Source of the DNA: Prorocentrum cordatum
Lineage: Eukaryota > Sar > Dinophyceae > Prorocentrales > Prorocentraceae
Length of the DNA: 64,000 bases
Direction of reading: 5' to 3'
Assembly: GCA_963575745.1 (NCBI GenBank)
Contig: CAUYUJ010018726.1
Location: forward strand, 1,573,112-1,637,111
Below are positions 21,683-33,475 of the stretch, one piece after another (position 1 is the stretch's first letter; each line of letters opens with the position of its first letter). The notes below the pieces were generated by a model. It did not search any database. It saw only the letters and a program-made list of their open reading frames with translations, and was not told the origin of the DNA. A program made the translations under genes and the position numbers.

Positions 21683-21805
21683 ACGATTGGGGCCTCCAGG
21701 GTCCCAAAACCATGCGGTGACTGACCGCGCAGTGGCGTCTCTTGGGATGTCGAGATCACCGCGCGGTCTGTCACCACCCGGTTTTGGGACCCCGAAAATT
21801 TGGCC
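21683..21805. mobile_element. Foldback element, single copy
   Basis: Left GGGTCCCAAAACCATGCGGTGA, right TCACCACCCGGTTTTGGGAC; arms of about 35 bp. 21810-22470 has only GC-rich open frames. Confidence 0.75.
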
Positions 21806-22474
21806 TCGTCGGCCACATATTGGCAGAGTCGTCCGTGCTTCGTGGAGAGCGTGGTTCGCAAGCAGAGGCCGGTGCAGGTCAGCGGCGCGCAGAAGCGCAG
21901 TGGAGCCTGTGCGTGCGCGCACTCTTGCTCCTGGACCCGCCCTGGCCTTTGGCGGGCTGGCGCAGTGCCGTGGCTCCCTGGCGCCGCAGGGGTGACTGGG
22001 GGGGGGCGCGTGCCGCGGTGCCACCTGCGCAGGAGACTGCGTTGAAGGGCCTGGCGACAGTCTGGTTTCTCGGGCCCGCCCGCCGCATCCCCCCGCCCCC
22101 CCTGGGTAACTTTACCGCCTCGGCTGCGCAGGTCTGAAGGAGGCACGCAGTATCGGTGCGCGCAGGCATGCGTGGGGTTGCCCAGCGCGAAAGGGTTAGG
22201 TTTTCGGTCGGCACCTCCCCCCTCCCCCCCCCCACCAGTCAGCCTGGGTGACCGCCGAACAAACAAAAACGTTCTCCAGCGTGGTGTCAAGCGTGTGGCA
22301 AAAATCAACAATGCAGTCAGTGCGCCAGCCTCAAAAAATAAGCGGCGAATCCACTGTGAATCGACTCAGGGTCCATTTCGTGAAATAAGTTCTGATCTTG
22401 TTGCCTGTGCAACCTTGCCTGTGCAACATCGCAGCAGGAAGAAGCTGAAGTATTAGCGCTTCGTGGTACTATCC

Positions 22475-22500
22475 CCACCAGCCCATCCAGGAACGATTCC
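22475..22500 (+). repeat. CCCACCAGCCCATCCA motif, copy 1
   Basis: The same 16-mer with similar flanks is at 38694 and 44486. Likely the end of a decayed repeat. Confidence 0.5.
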
Positions 22501-22529
22501 CAGGAGAATTGCCCTTTAAATATCGGGGG

Positions 22530-23110
22530 AGCGTGGCATCATTTAGATGCCTCGGGGAGCCTCTGTGGACCAGAGGCTTCTTGGATACTTCCCGGAGTCT
22601 CTGGGCATGTCTCTCGGGGTCTTTTAGAGGCCCATAGGGGCTTCTTGGGGTCCTCCTGGCGGCTCTTAGGGGCATCTTGGGGCGTTTTGGGGTCATATTG
22701 GAGGCATCTTTCGACGTCTTGGGGGCATCGTGGAGCCTCTCGGGGCGTTTCGGGTGGAGGCCTCCTGGGGGCCTCTTGGGGGCCGCGTGAGGGCCTCTTG
22801 GGTGCCTCTTGGGGGTCTCTCGGGGGCATGGCGGGGGCCGCTTGAGGGCCTTTTGGGTGCCTCTTGAGGGCCTCCTGATGTTTGTCTTGGAGCTGTATTG
22901 GAGGCATCCTGGGCCATCTGGGGTGGTCGCAAGCCCAAATCAGGCGAGAACCTCCGAAATTATTCACAAACCGAAGGATAATCAATAGCTGGAAGGCCTC
23001 GTGGAGCCCTCTGAGGCCATCTTGCAGGCCTCTTCAGCTGTCTTGAAGCCGTCTTAGGAGCCTCTTGAGTGATCGCGGGTCATCGAGGGTAGTCTTGGTG
23101 CCAGCTTGGC
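22530..23110. repeat. Helically phased repeat block
   Basis: TCTTGGGGGCC units; 19 successive units span about 209 bp (mean 11.0). The core CAGGCGAGAACCTCCGAAAT is at 22932-22951. Confidence 0.8.
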
Positions 23111-23399
23111 TGTCTTGGAGGCCATCCTGGCCGCCTGGATGCAGAACAAAACCGCCAGAGAGCAAATTCAGGGTGGGCGACCTCAGAACCCCGCGTGCGA
23201 CGAGGGTGGGCTGTGATTTAGGTGTGGGCCCAAAGGAGAACAAGTCAATATTCATATGTGGGTCCAGAGTGTGTTACTCAAGAGGCTTCCGCCAGTCCGC
23301 CGAGCCCCAGGAGAGGAGATGCGCGGGCTCCGATTTCGCGTGTGCTGTTTGCCGCTTCCCATCGTGCTGCTCGCGTGGAGTTGTTTATTCGTCGTACTC

Positions 23400-23565
23400 C
23401 TTTTTGCGCGTGGACCCCTGCGAGTCCCTCTTGGGACCCTCTTGCAGGCTTGTTTGGCCGTGGGCCTCTTATCTCGTCCACGAAGCGTCTTGGGGCCGTC
23501 TTGGGACAGTCTGGGGAGCCTCTTTGGCCGTCGTGGACTGTCAGAAGCCCAAGAAGGCGAGAATA
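23400..23565. repeat. Helically phased repeat block, short
   Basis: CTCTTGGGACC / GTCTTGGGGCC units, ending with AAGGCGAGAATAACGAGG. 23110-23400 and 23570-24050 have no supported gene; the latter has a 126-codon minus frame of uncertain status. Confidence 0.75.
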
Positions 23566-24054
23566 ACGAGGAACCAATGATATGTTCCCGAACAGCTCTC
23601 TGAGAGCTAAAGGGGTCTCATATTAGAAACCGTCAGCGCAGGGTAGCCCAGGAGTTGTTTCTGGCGGCGGTCGAGCAGCGCCGCAGCAGTATGCTTGATC
23701 TTCCAGCGTGTCCCGAGGATGCGTTTTCCTACTCGTGCCCACTACGTTTCTGCGAAGCGTTTTCTCGCAGCTCCTTCGAAGCTATTTGGGAGCTCCGGCG
23801 AAGCTTTTTCCTCGAGCTTGCAATCTCCGCACACATCCTTCCAAGCGTCCTTGCAAGCGTCTCTCACAGGCGTTTCACGCGCTTCGGTCTGCTCCGCTAT
23901 CTGGGTTTTAGACGTCACAAGTTCTTCTGGAGATGCTTCTGGGGCCCTGTCTGTCGGAACGTCTTTGTGGCCTCTTGGGCAGTATTGAATCAATGTTTGG
24001 TGTCCTTGAAGCCTCTCTGGCACTTTGGCAGTTGGGTGCGGCAGTTCGGCCAAA

Positions 24055-24825
24055 CCCTCCTGAAACCTTCCTGAGGAAGGTTTTAGGACAATTTCAGGAA
24101 GGTTTTTCCAAAAACCTTCCAAAACCTTCCTGGGGAAGGTCTTAGGAAGGTTTCAGGAAGGTTTTTCCAACAAAAAAAAACCTTCCACAAAAAACCTTCC
24201 TGAGGAATGTTTTAGGAAGGTTTCAGGAAGGTTTTTCCAAAAACCTTCCAGAAAGCTCCCAGAGGAAGGTTTTAGGAAGGTTTCAGGAAGGTTTTTTCCC
24301 GAAAGCCTTCCAAACACCTTCCAAAGGAAGGTTTTAGGAAGGTTTCAGGACGTCTTTTCTCCAAAAAGCTTCCAACCACCTCCCTGAGGAAGGTTTTAGA
24401 CAGGTTTCAGGAAGGTTTGTTTCCCAAAAACCTTCCAAAAACCTTCCTGGGGAAGGTTTTAGGGAGGTTTCAGGAAGGTTTTCCCAACAAAAAAAACCTT
24501 CAAACAACCTTCCTGAGGAAGGTTTCTGGAAGGTTTCAGGAGGAAGGTTTCAGGAAGGTTTCAGGAAGGTTTCCCCAAAAACCTTCCAAAAACCTTCCTG
24601 AGGAAGGTTTTAGGAAGGTTCCAGGAAGGTTCTTCCAACAAAACCTTACAAAGACCTTCCCAGGGAAGGTTTTAGGAAGGTTTCAGGAAGTTTTTTTGTC
24701 CAAAAACCTTCCAAAAACCTTTTTGGGGAAGGTCTTAGGAAGGTTTCAGGAAGGTTTGTGAAACAAAACCTTCCAAAAACGTTCCTGAGGAAGGTTTTAG
24801 GAAGGTTTCAGGAAGGTTTTTTCCA
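24055..24825. repeat. Palindromic minisatellite (CCTTCCTGAGGAAGG)
   Basis: About 13 units of roughly 58-65 bp: AAACCTTCCTGAGGAAGGTT then TTAGGAAGGTTTCAGGAAGG TTTTTCC. Each unit has a perfect or near-perfect palindrome at its centre. 24830-25590 is GC-rich without a supported gene. Confidence 0.9.
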
Positions 24826-25596
24826 CGCCCGCGGGGCTTGCCGCGTGAAGACGCGGCGGCCGCGGCGCCGTTTCTGTTTCTGTCCCGGCCGCACCTCCGC
24901 AGAGCCCAGTATCGGGGGCGCCGCGGCGGCCGGGGGCGCCCGCCGACCTGCCCCCAGGGGCACACCGCGCGCGAGAAAAACAAAAAAACACGTTGCTCAT
25001 GTGTTTCGTCATCTGCGAGTCGGCCTGAGACGATCCAGAATCCATGGCGGGATCGTGTTGGGGTGGCATCATCCTGGGGTCGCCTGGACGTTATCGTCCG
25101 TTGCCTGAGGCCCTCCTGGAAGCATCTGGTGGCCATGGGGCGTCTTGGGATCGCGTGCGTGGGGGCGCTGACTACGCGCGCGCGACTTTTCATCTTGCTG
25201 GCGGGTATGCATACAGATTCTTCCGCTTGCGAGTTTCCAAGGCAACTTTTGTTGTTGGATGTTATTGTGCATCCTGGGGGAGGGTACCCTCGAATGCCCC
25301 TCATTTTGGCCGGCGGCGGGTCTCATGTCTTTGAAGGCTGTCCTTCTGTCTTAGGTTCGACTGTATGCTCCGCTGGTGAGGCCTCGGGCTGCACACAGAC
25401 AGCCACCCCCCCCAGGTAGTCCCAGCTACCGTCAAGCTTGCTCGTCGACGTGCCCCGTCAAGCTTGCCCTGCGGGCAATCATTCTGCGCATGCACGCTGC
25501 AGCATGGGGTTTCGGGCTCCCTACCCCAGAAACCCGAGGCGCACTAGATAGGGAGACATCCGCCCCCCCAGAGGCTCGATGTCTACCCACATCCAG

Positions 25597-25711
25597 TGCG
25601 CCTCGGCCGTGTGGCGCCCCAGCCTGCAGGTGGGGTCGAAGTCCCGGGGCGGCAACGTGTGGGCCGCAGAGCTCACCGTCGACGGCTGGGTCCGGCTGCA
25701 CGGAGAGCGAG
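25597..25711 (+). CDS. Exon with SH3-like segment (VWRPSLQV...VDGWVRL)
   Basis: The acceptor is ACATCCAG|TGC, in phase 0 with the previous candidate exon. It reads CASAVWRPSLQVGSKSRGG, then NVWAAELTVDGWVRLHGER. Nearly all codons end in G or C. V-x-P-x-L-x-V, a basic turn, and then D-G-W-V-x-L is the recurring core of SH3b-like repeats. The likely end is CGAG|GCGCGC (GC donor); an alternative is G|GTGGCG at 25733. An earlier acceptor (25571) would add GSMSTHIQ. The intervening 4.1 kb holds phased blocks and a minisatellite and may hide further exons. Confidence 0.45.
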
Positions 25712-25926
25712 GCGCGCGCCGCGGCCCCCCCGGTGGCGTGCCAGGGGTTTGTGGAGTCGAGTGGGCGCGTCGCTCTGCGGGGGGAAGATCCAGGAATGGT
25801 CGAAGAGTAGTCTGGGGGCAATTGTTTGATTCTTTTGTAGAACTATGTTTGAATTTCTGTTTGACTATGTTTTGATGTTCCTTCCAAGACCCGCCTGTAG
25901 GAGCACATGCTCGACCGAAGTCCAGA

Positions 25927-26236
25927 GGGTCGCCACCCACCAAACTGTCTCCAGCCCACCCGAAGGCCCCACTGTGCCCTCCATTCCTGGTGGGGGGGGC
26001 GTCGGGGAACGTTGAAACAACACTTGTTCCGTCGGCGGCGAGGCGGAGGCGGTCCGCACCAGCGAGTTGCGATCCGGGGCAACCGAATGGCGAATTGGCC
26101 AGCGTGCAAGAGCGGGGGGACAGAACAGATCAGGCAACACTGAAAAAACACATGTGGAACGCGTGCCGCCTCCCCCCCCAAACCCGACATGTGAATCTTC
26201 GGGTTGGGTTGGGGGGTGGTCTGGTAGGTCGTCGGA
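25927..26236. mobile_element. Foldback element family J, copy 2, with internal insert
   Basis: Arms as in 11427-11601. The interior has an extra segment (about 26030-26125) whose reverse complement occurs at 34437-34535 (CTCTTGCACGCTGGCCAATT, CTCGCCGCCGACGGA). Confidence 0.75.
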
Positions 26237-26489
26237 GGGCGTCGGCTCCGAGAGGGCGGCGGATCCGAGCGGAGCTCCGCGGGGGGGGCGGAGAGGAGAC
26301 GGGAGGACGTGTGCGCTGAGGCTGCCGCTCCACGGAGGTTGAGTGCAGAGGCTCCGAGGTGGGAATGTGTACATACCCACCGCCTGGATGGGATCTTCGG
26401 GGACCTCGACGGCGGGCGGTGGATGTGGACATGCTATCCAGAGTGTCGGGTGACCACGTCCCCCTTCCCCCCAGATGGAATGGGTCGGG

Positions 26490-26720
26490 GAGGGCACGAC
26501 GCCGACGACAACGACCACCGCCAGGACGATGACCACGAGGACAGCGACCACGACGACAACCACCACCACCACGACCAAGACGACGACAACGACGACGACC
26601 ACGACTACAACGTTGAGATGACGTCGACGACGACGCCAAAGACGACGCCGAGGGTTGTGATCTTTGTCGTCGTTGTCGGCGACGACGCGGACGACGACGC
26701 CCACCTCTGGACCTCTCCTG
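26490..26720. repeat. Degenerate ACGACG microsatellite
   Basis: CGACGACAACGACCACC type. 26720-27360 holds GT-rich and CCCCAT-rich low-complexity DNA and no supported gene. Confidence 0.8.
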
Positions 26721-27362
26721 GAAACCAAGATCCCTAGCGCTGCAAGATTGCATACCTTCCGCTCCCTGAGGCAACCACAGCACCACACCGCACCCACATG
26801 GCGGGGGGGACACCACACGCGCACACTGGCACGCAAGCACGCACGCCCACCTTACACTACCACACCACACCACTACAGGGGGGAGGATCCATAGTCTGGA
26901 TGGGACAATAATCGCTCCTCCCTTGAATCCGCTGGGGGGGTTGGGCACGTGCTGTGGGCACGGGTGGAGGGGGGGTCGGAGGAAGAGGAGGAGGATGAGG
27001 AGGGGGAGGAGGACGGAGGGGGCGGGATTGGGCAAGCTCAGTTGGAAGGTTAATCCCCCCCTGTATGATACCCCATCCAGAGTAATGGGGGGGTGCACCA
27101 TACCCCATGGGAGGGGGGACCCTAGATTATAGATTAAGGACCCCATGGACCCAAGGATATGCATGTCCACTCCCCCAATGGGGTCCCAGGACAGCGGTTA
27201 TCCATGCAGTGGATAATTATTGATACATCCCCGCCTCGCAGAGTCGGCCCTGGCACATCCTGCGTGAGCATCCGGCCTCCTGCAGGATTGGGCGGTTAAG
27301 AAATCTCCCTATGGGGGCCGTAACGCAGCAGTGCGGGGGCGACGGTTGAATAAAATAATTTG

Positions 27363-27556
27363 TCAGGCGATCGCAAACATGGATCAAGTGGGCGTGGATT
27401 AGCGACCGGTCCCGTTTTCATTGGAAATCGCGCATTTCCGCCGCCGAACGAGGCGGCACCGGCCGCATTTTTGGTGAGGGCACCTCCCCCGATCCATGGA
27501 TTAGGCGACCGCGCACCAAATCCATGGATCGGTAATCCATGTTTGCGCGCCCCCGA
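27363..27556. mobile_element. Foldback element family D, copy 2
   Basis: CAGGCGATCGCAAACATGGA to CCATGTTTGCGCGCCCCCGA. About 80 percent identical by eye to 14590-14788. No clear target-site duplication. Confidence 0.8.
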
Positions 27557-27674
27557 ACTTGTCTTCCCAGCACAAAAATGTAAAGTTGTTGTTGATCGTT
27601 AGGCCTTCCCCTCTCGCCTTCTTCGGGCGCGGGCCCGGAGGGTCGACGGGGCAGGTTGGACCGAAGCGGGGGTC

Positions 27675-27845
27675 AGGATGAGGAGGAGGAGGAGGAGGAG
27701 GAGGAGGAGGAGGAGGAGGAGGAGAAGGAGGAGGGGGAGGGGGAGGAGGGGGAGGAGGGGGAGGAGGAGGAGGAGGAGGAGCAGGAGGAGCAGAGGAGGA
27801 GGAGGAGGAGGAGGGAGGAGGAGGAGGAGGAGGAGGGGTGGGGGG
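27675..27845. repeat. (GGA)n microsatellite
   Basis: Followed by a GCA run (27850-27880). 27900-28640 has long open frames on both strands but nothing I can support as a gene. Confidence 0.95.
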
Positions 27846-28645
27846 GCGCAGCAGCAGCAGCAGCAGCAGCAGCGGCAGCAACAAAACCATCACCACCAGC
27901 GCCATCTGCAGAAGGATCGGCCGATGCGCCAGCACGACGTCCCGGCGAGCGGCGTCCTTCAATTCGGGATGTTGGGGCGTCTCGATGCTGAGCCGCCGTG
28001 GTCGATCACATGACTTGGTGCTCACATGTGGCCCCTCCCCCTCGTGTTCGATCTCCCGGTTCCTTGTCCTCCATCTCCTCCCCTTCCGCCCCTCGAGTTC
28101 TCGACTGGCGGCGGGGTGCGGAGCGGAAGCAGAATTCGAATGTGGCACTCGTGGTCTCCGCCTCCTTTCCAGAGGTCTTGGCCTTCCGCCCCCCGATGTC
28201 TGGAGCGCGCCCAGCGAAGCCACAGCAAGCCGAAGCATGCAAATCTGTAAAGGCCAAAGTTCCTCGGTTGGAGTGGATCTCGAAGAAGCCCTGTCGAGGT
28301 GAACAAGTCGTGTTGTCCAGAGTTCGCCTCGGAGCTCTAGAGGGCGGCACCAACTCAGACATCGGGGTGCATCCGGCGAGAAAAGATTATCCCAATCTCG
28401 GTGATGGTGGCAGTATTCGGTCTTACAGGTGGCCGAAAGATTACCACCAGCACTGACATCTAGGATCATCTTCCTGTCGTGGGTGCTAGTCTCCAAGCCT
28501 CTGAACATTGGCTTGTTTAAGGAGACCCTCCGTGTTCGGGGGCGCCTTGGGGACCCCCGGCGAGGCGGCAACCATTCTCCCCAGAGATCGATGTTGCCCA
28601 CCCTAGTTGTCTGGATGACAAAGAACCCTTCTAGATCCGTGGGGG

Positions 28646-28890
28646 AAGGGCAGAGGGATGGAAGGAACGCCCCCTCTCTACCTCCTCCCCTCATCCCTCC
28701 CGCCCGCCTGCCGCCTGCTTGATTCTTTCCATTTGTCCTGTCTTTGTCTTCTCCTTCTTGGTGCACGAGTGTTCCAGGCAGAGGGATGGAAGGAACGCCC
28801 CCTCTCTATCCCGCCCGCCTGCCGCCTGCTTGATTATTTCCATTTGTCCTGCCTTTGTCTTCCCCTTTTTGGTGCGCGAGTTTTTCGCAT
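28646..28890. repeat. Direct repeat, two units about 130 bp apart
   Basis: GCAGAGGGATGGAAGGAACG at 28650 and 28780, each followed by CCCGCCCGCCTGCCGCCTGC and TTTCCATTTGTCCTG. 28890-29380 has no supported gene. Confidence 0.85.
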
Positions 28891-29379
28891 AGTGCGTTGC
28901 ATGCCATGTGCTGTTGTACAGGCTGACGATGCGCCTTCATTCCGATCCGATTCGATTTGGCCCCTCCCGCCCTCACTGTCAAAGGAATGCCAGTCAGAGG
29001 AGGGCCAGTTGAGACATCGGCCGCCCTCCCGAACGAGGCGGAGGGGAGGGAGGTTGGGAGAATGAGGAGGAGGACAGGTAGGGAGAGGGGCATGTCGAGA
29101 GAAGAATCGGAATCGGAATCCGAACAGTTGCGAAGCAACATCCGCACTACCTCATACATCCAGGTTCTCGGGCCTGAGGCCCCGCATGACAGTATCAAAC
29201 TATCCAGTTGCTTGCGGCAAGTCCCACAGTGCCAGCCCAGCATTCTGGGTGGCGACTGATCGAGGGTGCTCTGAGGGCTGTCACGTGTGACACCTCGTGT
29301 TTCCAGGCTTGTAAGAGCCGTGATTGTGGTGATGAAGACTATGAGGATGCTTGGGATGATGAAGACGACGAGGATGATG

Positions 29380-29739
29380 GTGGTGATGCTAGTGCTGATG
29401 CTGCTGCTGATGATGATGATGATGGTGGTGATGATGATGATGGTGATGATGATGGTGGTGGTGACGATGGTGGTGATGGTGATGGTGGCGGTGCTGATGA
29501 TGATGGAGATCGATGATGGTGTTGGTGTTGATGACGAGGATCGATGATCGGTGGCCGACGACGGTGATGGTGATGGTGATGGTGATGGTGATTGTGATGG
29601 TGAGGATGCTGCTAATGGTGATGATGATGGTGATGCTGATGATGATGATTATGACGATGGAGATCGATGATGGTGTTGGTGTTGATGACGAGGGTCGATG
29701 GTCGGTGGCCGACGACGGTGATGGTGGTGGTGGTGATGG

Positions 29740-29777
<38 letters not shown>

Positions 29778-30290
29778 GTGATGCTGATGATGATGATGCT
29801 GATGATGCTGATGATGGTGGTGCTGACGATGGTGGTGATGGTGATGGTGGCGGTGGTGGTGATGATGGAGATCGATGATGGTGTTGGTGTTGATGACGAG
29901 GATCGATGATCGGTGGCCGACGACGGTGATGGTGATGGTGAGTTTTGATGGTGATGGTGATGATGATGATGCTGATGCTGATGCCGATGACGATGATGAT
30001 GATGGTGATGCTGATGATGAGAATATCGGAGATATCGATTATGATGATGATAATGTTGCTGTTAAAGATGTTGATGCTGATGCTGATGATGATGACGATG
30101 ACGATGTCGATGTTGATGCTGCTTATACTGTTGATGATGATGAGGCTGATGATGCTGTTGATGATGAGGATGCTGATAATGTTGATGATGGTCATGATGA
30201 TGATGAGTCTGCTGATGATGATGAGGAGGACGAGGATGCTGATGATGATGCTGTTGTTGTTGATGGTGGTGATGGTGATGCAGATGCTGA
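29380..30290. repeat. GAT/GGT microsatellite with higher-order repeat
   Basis: GATGGTGATG array carrying three copies of GGAGATCGATGATGGTGTTG plus TCGGTGGCCGACGACGG, at about 29505, 29659 and 29867. Confidence 0.9.
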
Positions 30291-30359
30291 AACTCGTGCT
30301 GGCCGTGTTGGGGCTGCCTTGGTCTCTTGTGAGGGAGTCTGTGGGTCCGTCGGGCTCCC

Positions 30360-30790
30360 TTGAGCGGGAGCCCTCTTTCGCTGACTTGGGGTTCTGTTGG
30401 GCCGTATTGAGGCCCTCGTGGTTGTATGGTGGGTGTCTGGGGGGAGTCGTAGGACCGTCTTGCCGCTGTCTTGGACTGGGCCTTCTAAGGCCGTCTTGGG
30501 TCCCACGGGCGGCCTTCTTGGGCCGTCTTTTGGATTGTCTTGGATGCCTCTTTGGCCATCGTGGAGTCCTCGTGGGCCGTCGTGAGCTGACGGCAGACCG
30601 AACAGACGAGATTGCGACCAGCATTCAAATGCCCAAAGGAGACTTATGGTTTTGCGCTTCTTCGGACCCTGTAAGCGGTCCTCTTATCGCCCTCGTGGGC
30701 CCTCTTAGAGGCATCACGGGCCGTCTTGGGGCAGGATTCGCCCGCCGTTAGGCCATCGTGAGCCTTTTTCGAGGCATCGTGGGGCATGTT
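30360..30790. repeat. Helically phased repeat block
   Basis: GCCGTCTTGGG / GCCCTCGTGGG units with an AT-richer core at 30590-30650 (CAGACGAGATTGCGACC). Confidence 0.75.
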
Positions 30791-30864
30791 GGTGCCCTCG
30801 GCTGCGTACACGGGAGATAGTGGCTTGGCAGGCCTTGGAGCGTTTGGGGAGCGCTTGGGAATGT

Positions 30865-31085
30865 GGGCGGTGCACGGTTCTCGAGCGGGTGCGCGTAGGA
30901 TGAGGGGTAGCAGCCAGGCGGGAAGTGTGCAGTCCTCGAGCGGGCCCGCATGGAATGAGGGTTCAGGTGTTAGTTACCATGCGCGAAGTGCACCATCCTC
31001 GAGCGGGCACGCGTGGAATAGGGCATACGCAGTATCTGCAATGCTGGAAGTGCACCATCCTCGAGCAGGCACGGGGGAAGTGGCC
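30865..31085. repeat. Minisatellite, four units of 55-63 bp
   Basis: TCCTCGAGCGGGCACGCGTG-type cores with CTCGAG at 30880, 30935, 30998 and 31060. 31210-31450 has no supported gene. Confidence 0.8.
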
Positions 31086-31144
31086 TCGGAAAGGAGGGGC
31101 GATGCATGGGTAGTTAGTGGGTGGAAGGAGATGTCGCTTATCAG

Positions 31145-31205
31145 AGTTCAAAAACCCTACTGGGCAGACCTTGGTATTCTTCCACGCCCCAACGTGCCAG
31201 GGGGA
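31145..31205 (+). repeat. Dispersed segment Q, copy 2
   Basis: See 18595-18665. Confidence 0.5.
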
Positions 31206-31459
31206 CGGTGGCGGATGTTCGTCTCTTACGAGTACTACGCTATGGGTTGCACGCCAACGCACGATAACGCAAGTGACCCCCTCCCCCCTCCGTCCCTCCT
31301 CCATCCTCTGCCTGCTCGCATTCCCCACCCTTGGGCCGAGCATGCTCGTGCATGGTTTCGCCTACAGCGGGTGTTTGCCAACATGGCGTTTGTGTGTACA
31401 GCGAGTTCACCACACCTTGTTGTTGGAGGCAGGCCACTCCTTCCTTCACATCCTCATCT

Positions 31460-31960
31460 TCCCCCCCCTCATCGTCCTCCTCCCCCTCGCTCCTCCGCAA
31501 TTTTCGTCCGCGTCCTGCTCGTTCGGAAGAGCCGCCGATGTCCAAAACTGCCTTCCCGAGGACTTGTCGGAGGGGGTTTGAGGTTCACGTATCTTCGGCT
31601 TTCCGCTTCTTGATTGTCCGTTCTTTCTTCTCGTCTTCCATATGTTATCTTTTTTTACGTCGCCGTCTCGGGAGAGCACGCTGGTCAGGCGCAACGTCTG
31701 GGCCAGTTTCATTATGTAGGGCCTCAATTCCCACAGTATGCCCACGATGATGCACACTGCCAACGAGGGGCTGGCGACTCTGACGTTGGGCCCACGGTGA
31801 TGCGATCTGTCAGCGAGTCCAGACCCTGCTGAAAACGCTCAGCGTTCGGACAGGATGTTTGGCCAGCATCCCGATCATGCTGGTCATTGCAGGGAACAGC
31901 CTCCCGTCGAGGCTGGCCAGCAGCCCGATGATATACCAAGTTTGGGGGAGATTGTCAGCG
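31460..31960 (-). CDS. Coding-like segment with a hydrophobic helix, frame-shifted
   Basis: On the minus strand, 31945-31820 reads WYIIGLLASLDGRLFPAMTS, then MIGMLAKHPVRTLSVFSRVW, and hits TGA. Two bases out of frame, 31780-31640 reads LAVCIIVGILWELRPYIMKL, then AQTLRLTSVLSRDGD. Both use mostly G/C-ending codons and have a helical, partly membrane-like character. The frame change suggests decay or an unseen small intron. The + strand also has an open frame (31855-32202), which I rate less likely. Confidence 0.3.
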
Positions 31961-32274
31961 CCAGCTCAGCTTTGTTCGTACCAGAGCTCAGCGAGCCCCC
32001 ACTGCAAACTGGCTTCACGCTCTGGGCGCCTTGCCGGAGACGCCCACGCATGGCCACAACTAGTGGCCGTTATGATGTGCAGCAGCACCTCCAGACCCTT
32101 GCGGCGGAGGAAGACGACGAGAAGAGTATCATCGGTATGATGCTCAATGCCATGCAATTTTGCAGCTGGCGAGTTTGTCGCCGATGTCCGCGCTCACATT
32201 AGATGCGTTGCCGATGTTAAACCTGCCTCCTCATCCTGCCGCCTCCTCCCTCCTCCTTGCCCCCCCTTTCGCAA

Positions 32275-32430
32275 CTATTCCTCCTCCCTCCTCCTCCTCC
32301 TCCTCCTCCTCCTCCTCTTCCTCTTCCTCCTCCTCCTCCTCCTCCTCATCTTCCTCTTCCTCCTCCTCTTCCTCCTCCTCCTCCTCTTCCTCCTCCTCCT
32401 CCTCCTCCTCCTCCTCCTCCTCCTCCTCCT
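32275..32430. repeat. (TCC)n microsatellite
   Basis: TCC/TCT array. 32430-33000 and 33080-33350 have only GC-rich open frames; (GGA)n at 33020-33075 and 33585-33625. Confidence 0.95.
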
Positions 32431-33349
32431 CCCGTCTCCTTCTTGCTCGGTCTTGCGCCCTCCCGCAGAGAGGGGGCCAGGGTCGGACGGGAGGGGCGTC
32501 AGGAGGGGAGGACCCATCCGCTCTTGTGCGAGTCGCCAGCCCCCACAGCTGTCTCTGTCTACCCCTCCCCCCAGGCTAGCTGTTCATCCTATTCCGTCTT
32601 TTGATTGCCCCGGGGCCTCGAGGAGGCTCCCGGACACCGAACGTGCGAACGCTGAACTTGGCGCGATGTTGTGCGTGAAGTCTGCAGAGGTTGGGGTCTG
32701 TCCATCGCGGTCTTTGGACACAGGTCTCCAGAGGCCTCCTGAAGTCTTTGGAGTCGTCGGTACGCCACCAACAGCTCGATCGAGAACGAGGGACTCACGA
32801 GGGCAACGAGCGAGGTTTTGGTGGCGTCCCGACGACTCGTCTCTGGGCTCACGAGGGCGAAGAACGTGGATCCACGATCCACGATCTTGGATCCGCCATT
32901 TTCCTCGCCCGACCCGGGCTTCTTGGTCGGCCGCCCGTTCACGCCTTTGCGCCCCCCGACCCCCAACGGGGGGAGCGAGGCGAGTGCGGAGGGGGAGGGG
33001 GCGGGGCGAGCAGAGGCGATGGGGGAGGAGGAGGGGGAGGAGGAGGAGGAGGAGGAGGAGGAGGAGGAGGAATTGGGGGGAAAGGGTGGCGGTCTACTCC
33101 GCCACTCCGTCGACTCAACCCGCGATCGATCTGTCTGCCCCGCCGTCGTTTCGTACCCTTCGGCTGCACGCGCCGCCGTCTCGGCTCAGGACACCAGACA
33201 GCCTCTCGCCGCCCTCGCCACCCCCTCGGTCGCGAGCCGTGGTCATGTCGGGAGCTGCGGTCGAAGGACACATCTCTTCTCCCCGACCCACTCGAAGCGT
33301 GAAACAACACGACGGAAGGTTTTGGGATGTGTTCGGCGTCCGGGAGCCG

Positions 33350-33475
33350 GGAGCCCTTCCCGGGCTCCGGGACCATCAAAGATTCAGGATGAAAAGTTTG
33401 TCCCCGAGAACGGTCGAGACTTTTGGGGTTTGACGTTGTGGAAGAACTCATGACGTCGGGGATCTTGGGATCCTA
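33350..33475 (+). repeat. Dispersed repeat O, copy 3
   Basis: GGGCTCCGGGACCATCAAAG, then TTCAGGATGAAAAG and GGTCGAGACTTTTGGGG, TCATGACGTCGGGG. The minus-strand copy at 43335-43450 shares all these blocks. 33640-34250 holds no supported gene. Confidence 0.65.

Noticed and set aside
27501-28766. 421-codon minus-strand frame
   Set aside because: The 5' half has no codon bias, the 3' half is a GGA array, and the final part is the family D element.
29389-30624. Long minus-strand frame rich in Ile, Ser and Thr as a membrane protein
   Set aside because: It is purely the antisense of the GAT array.
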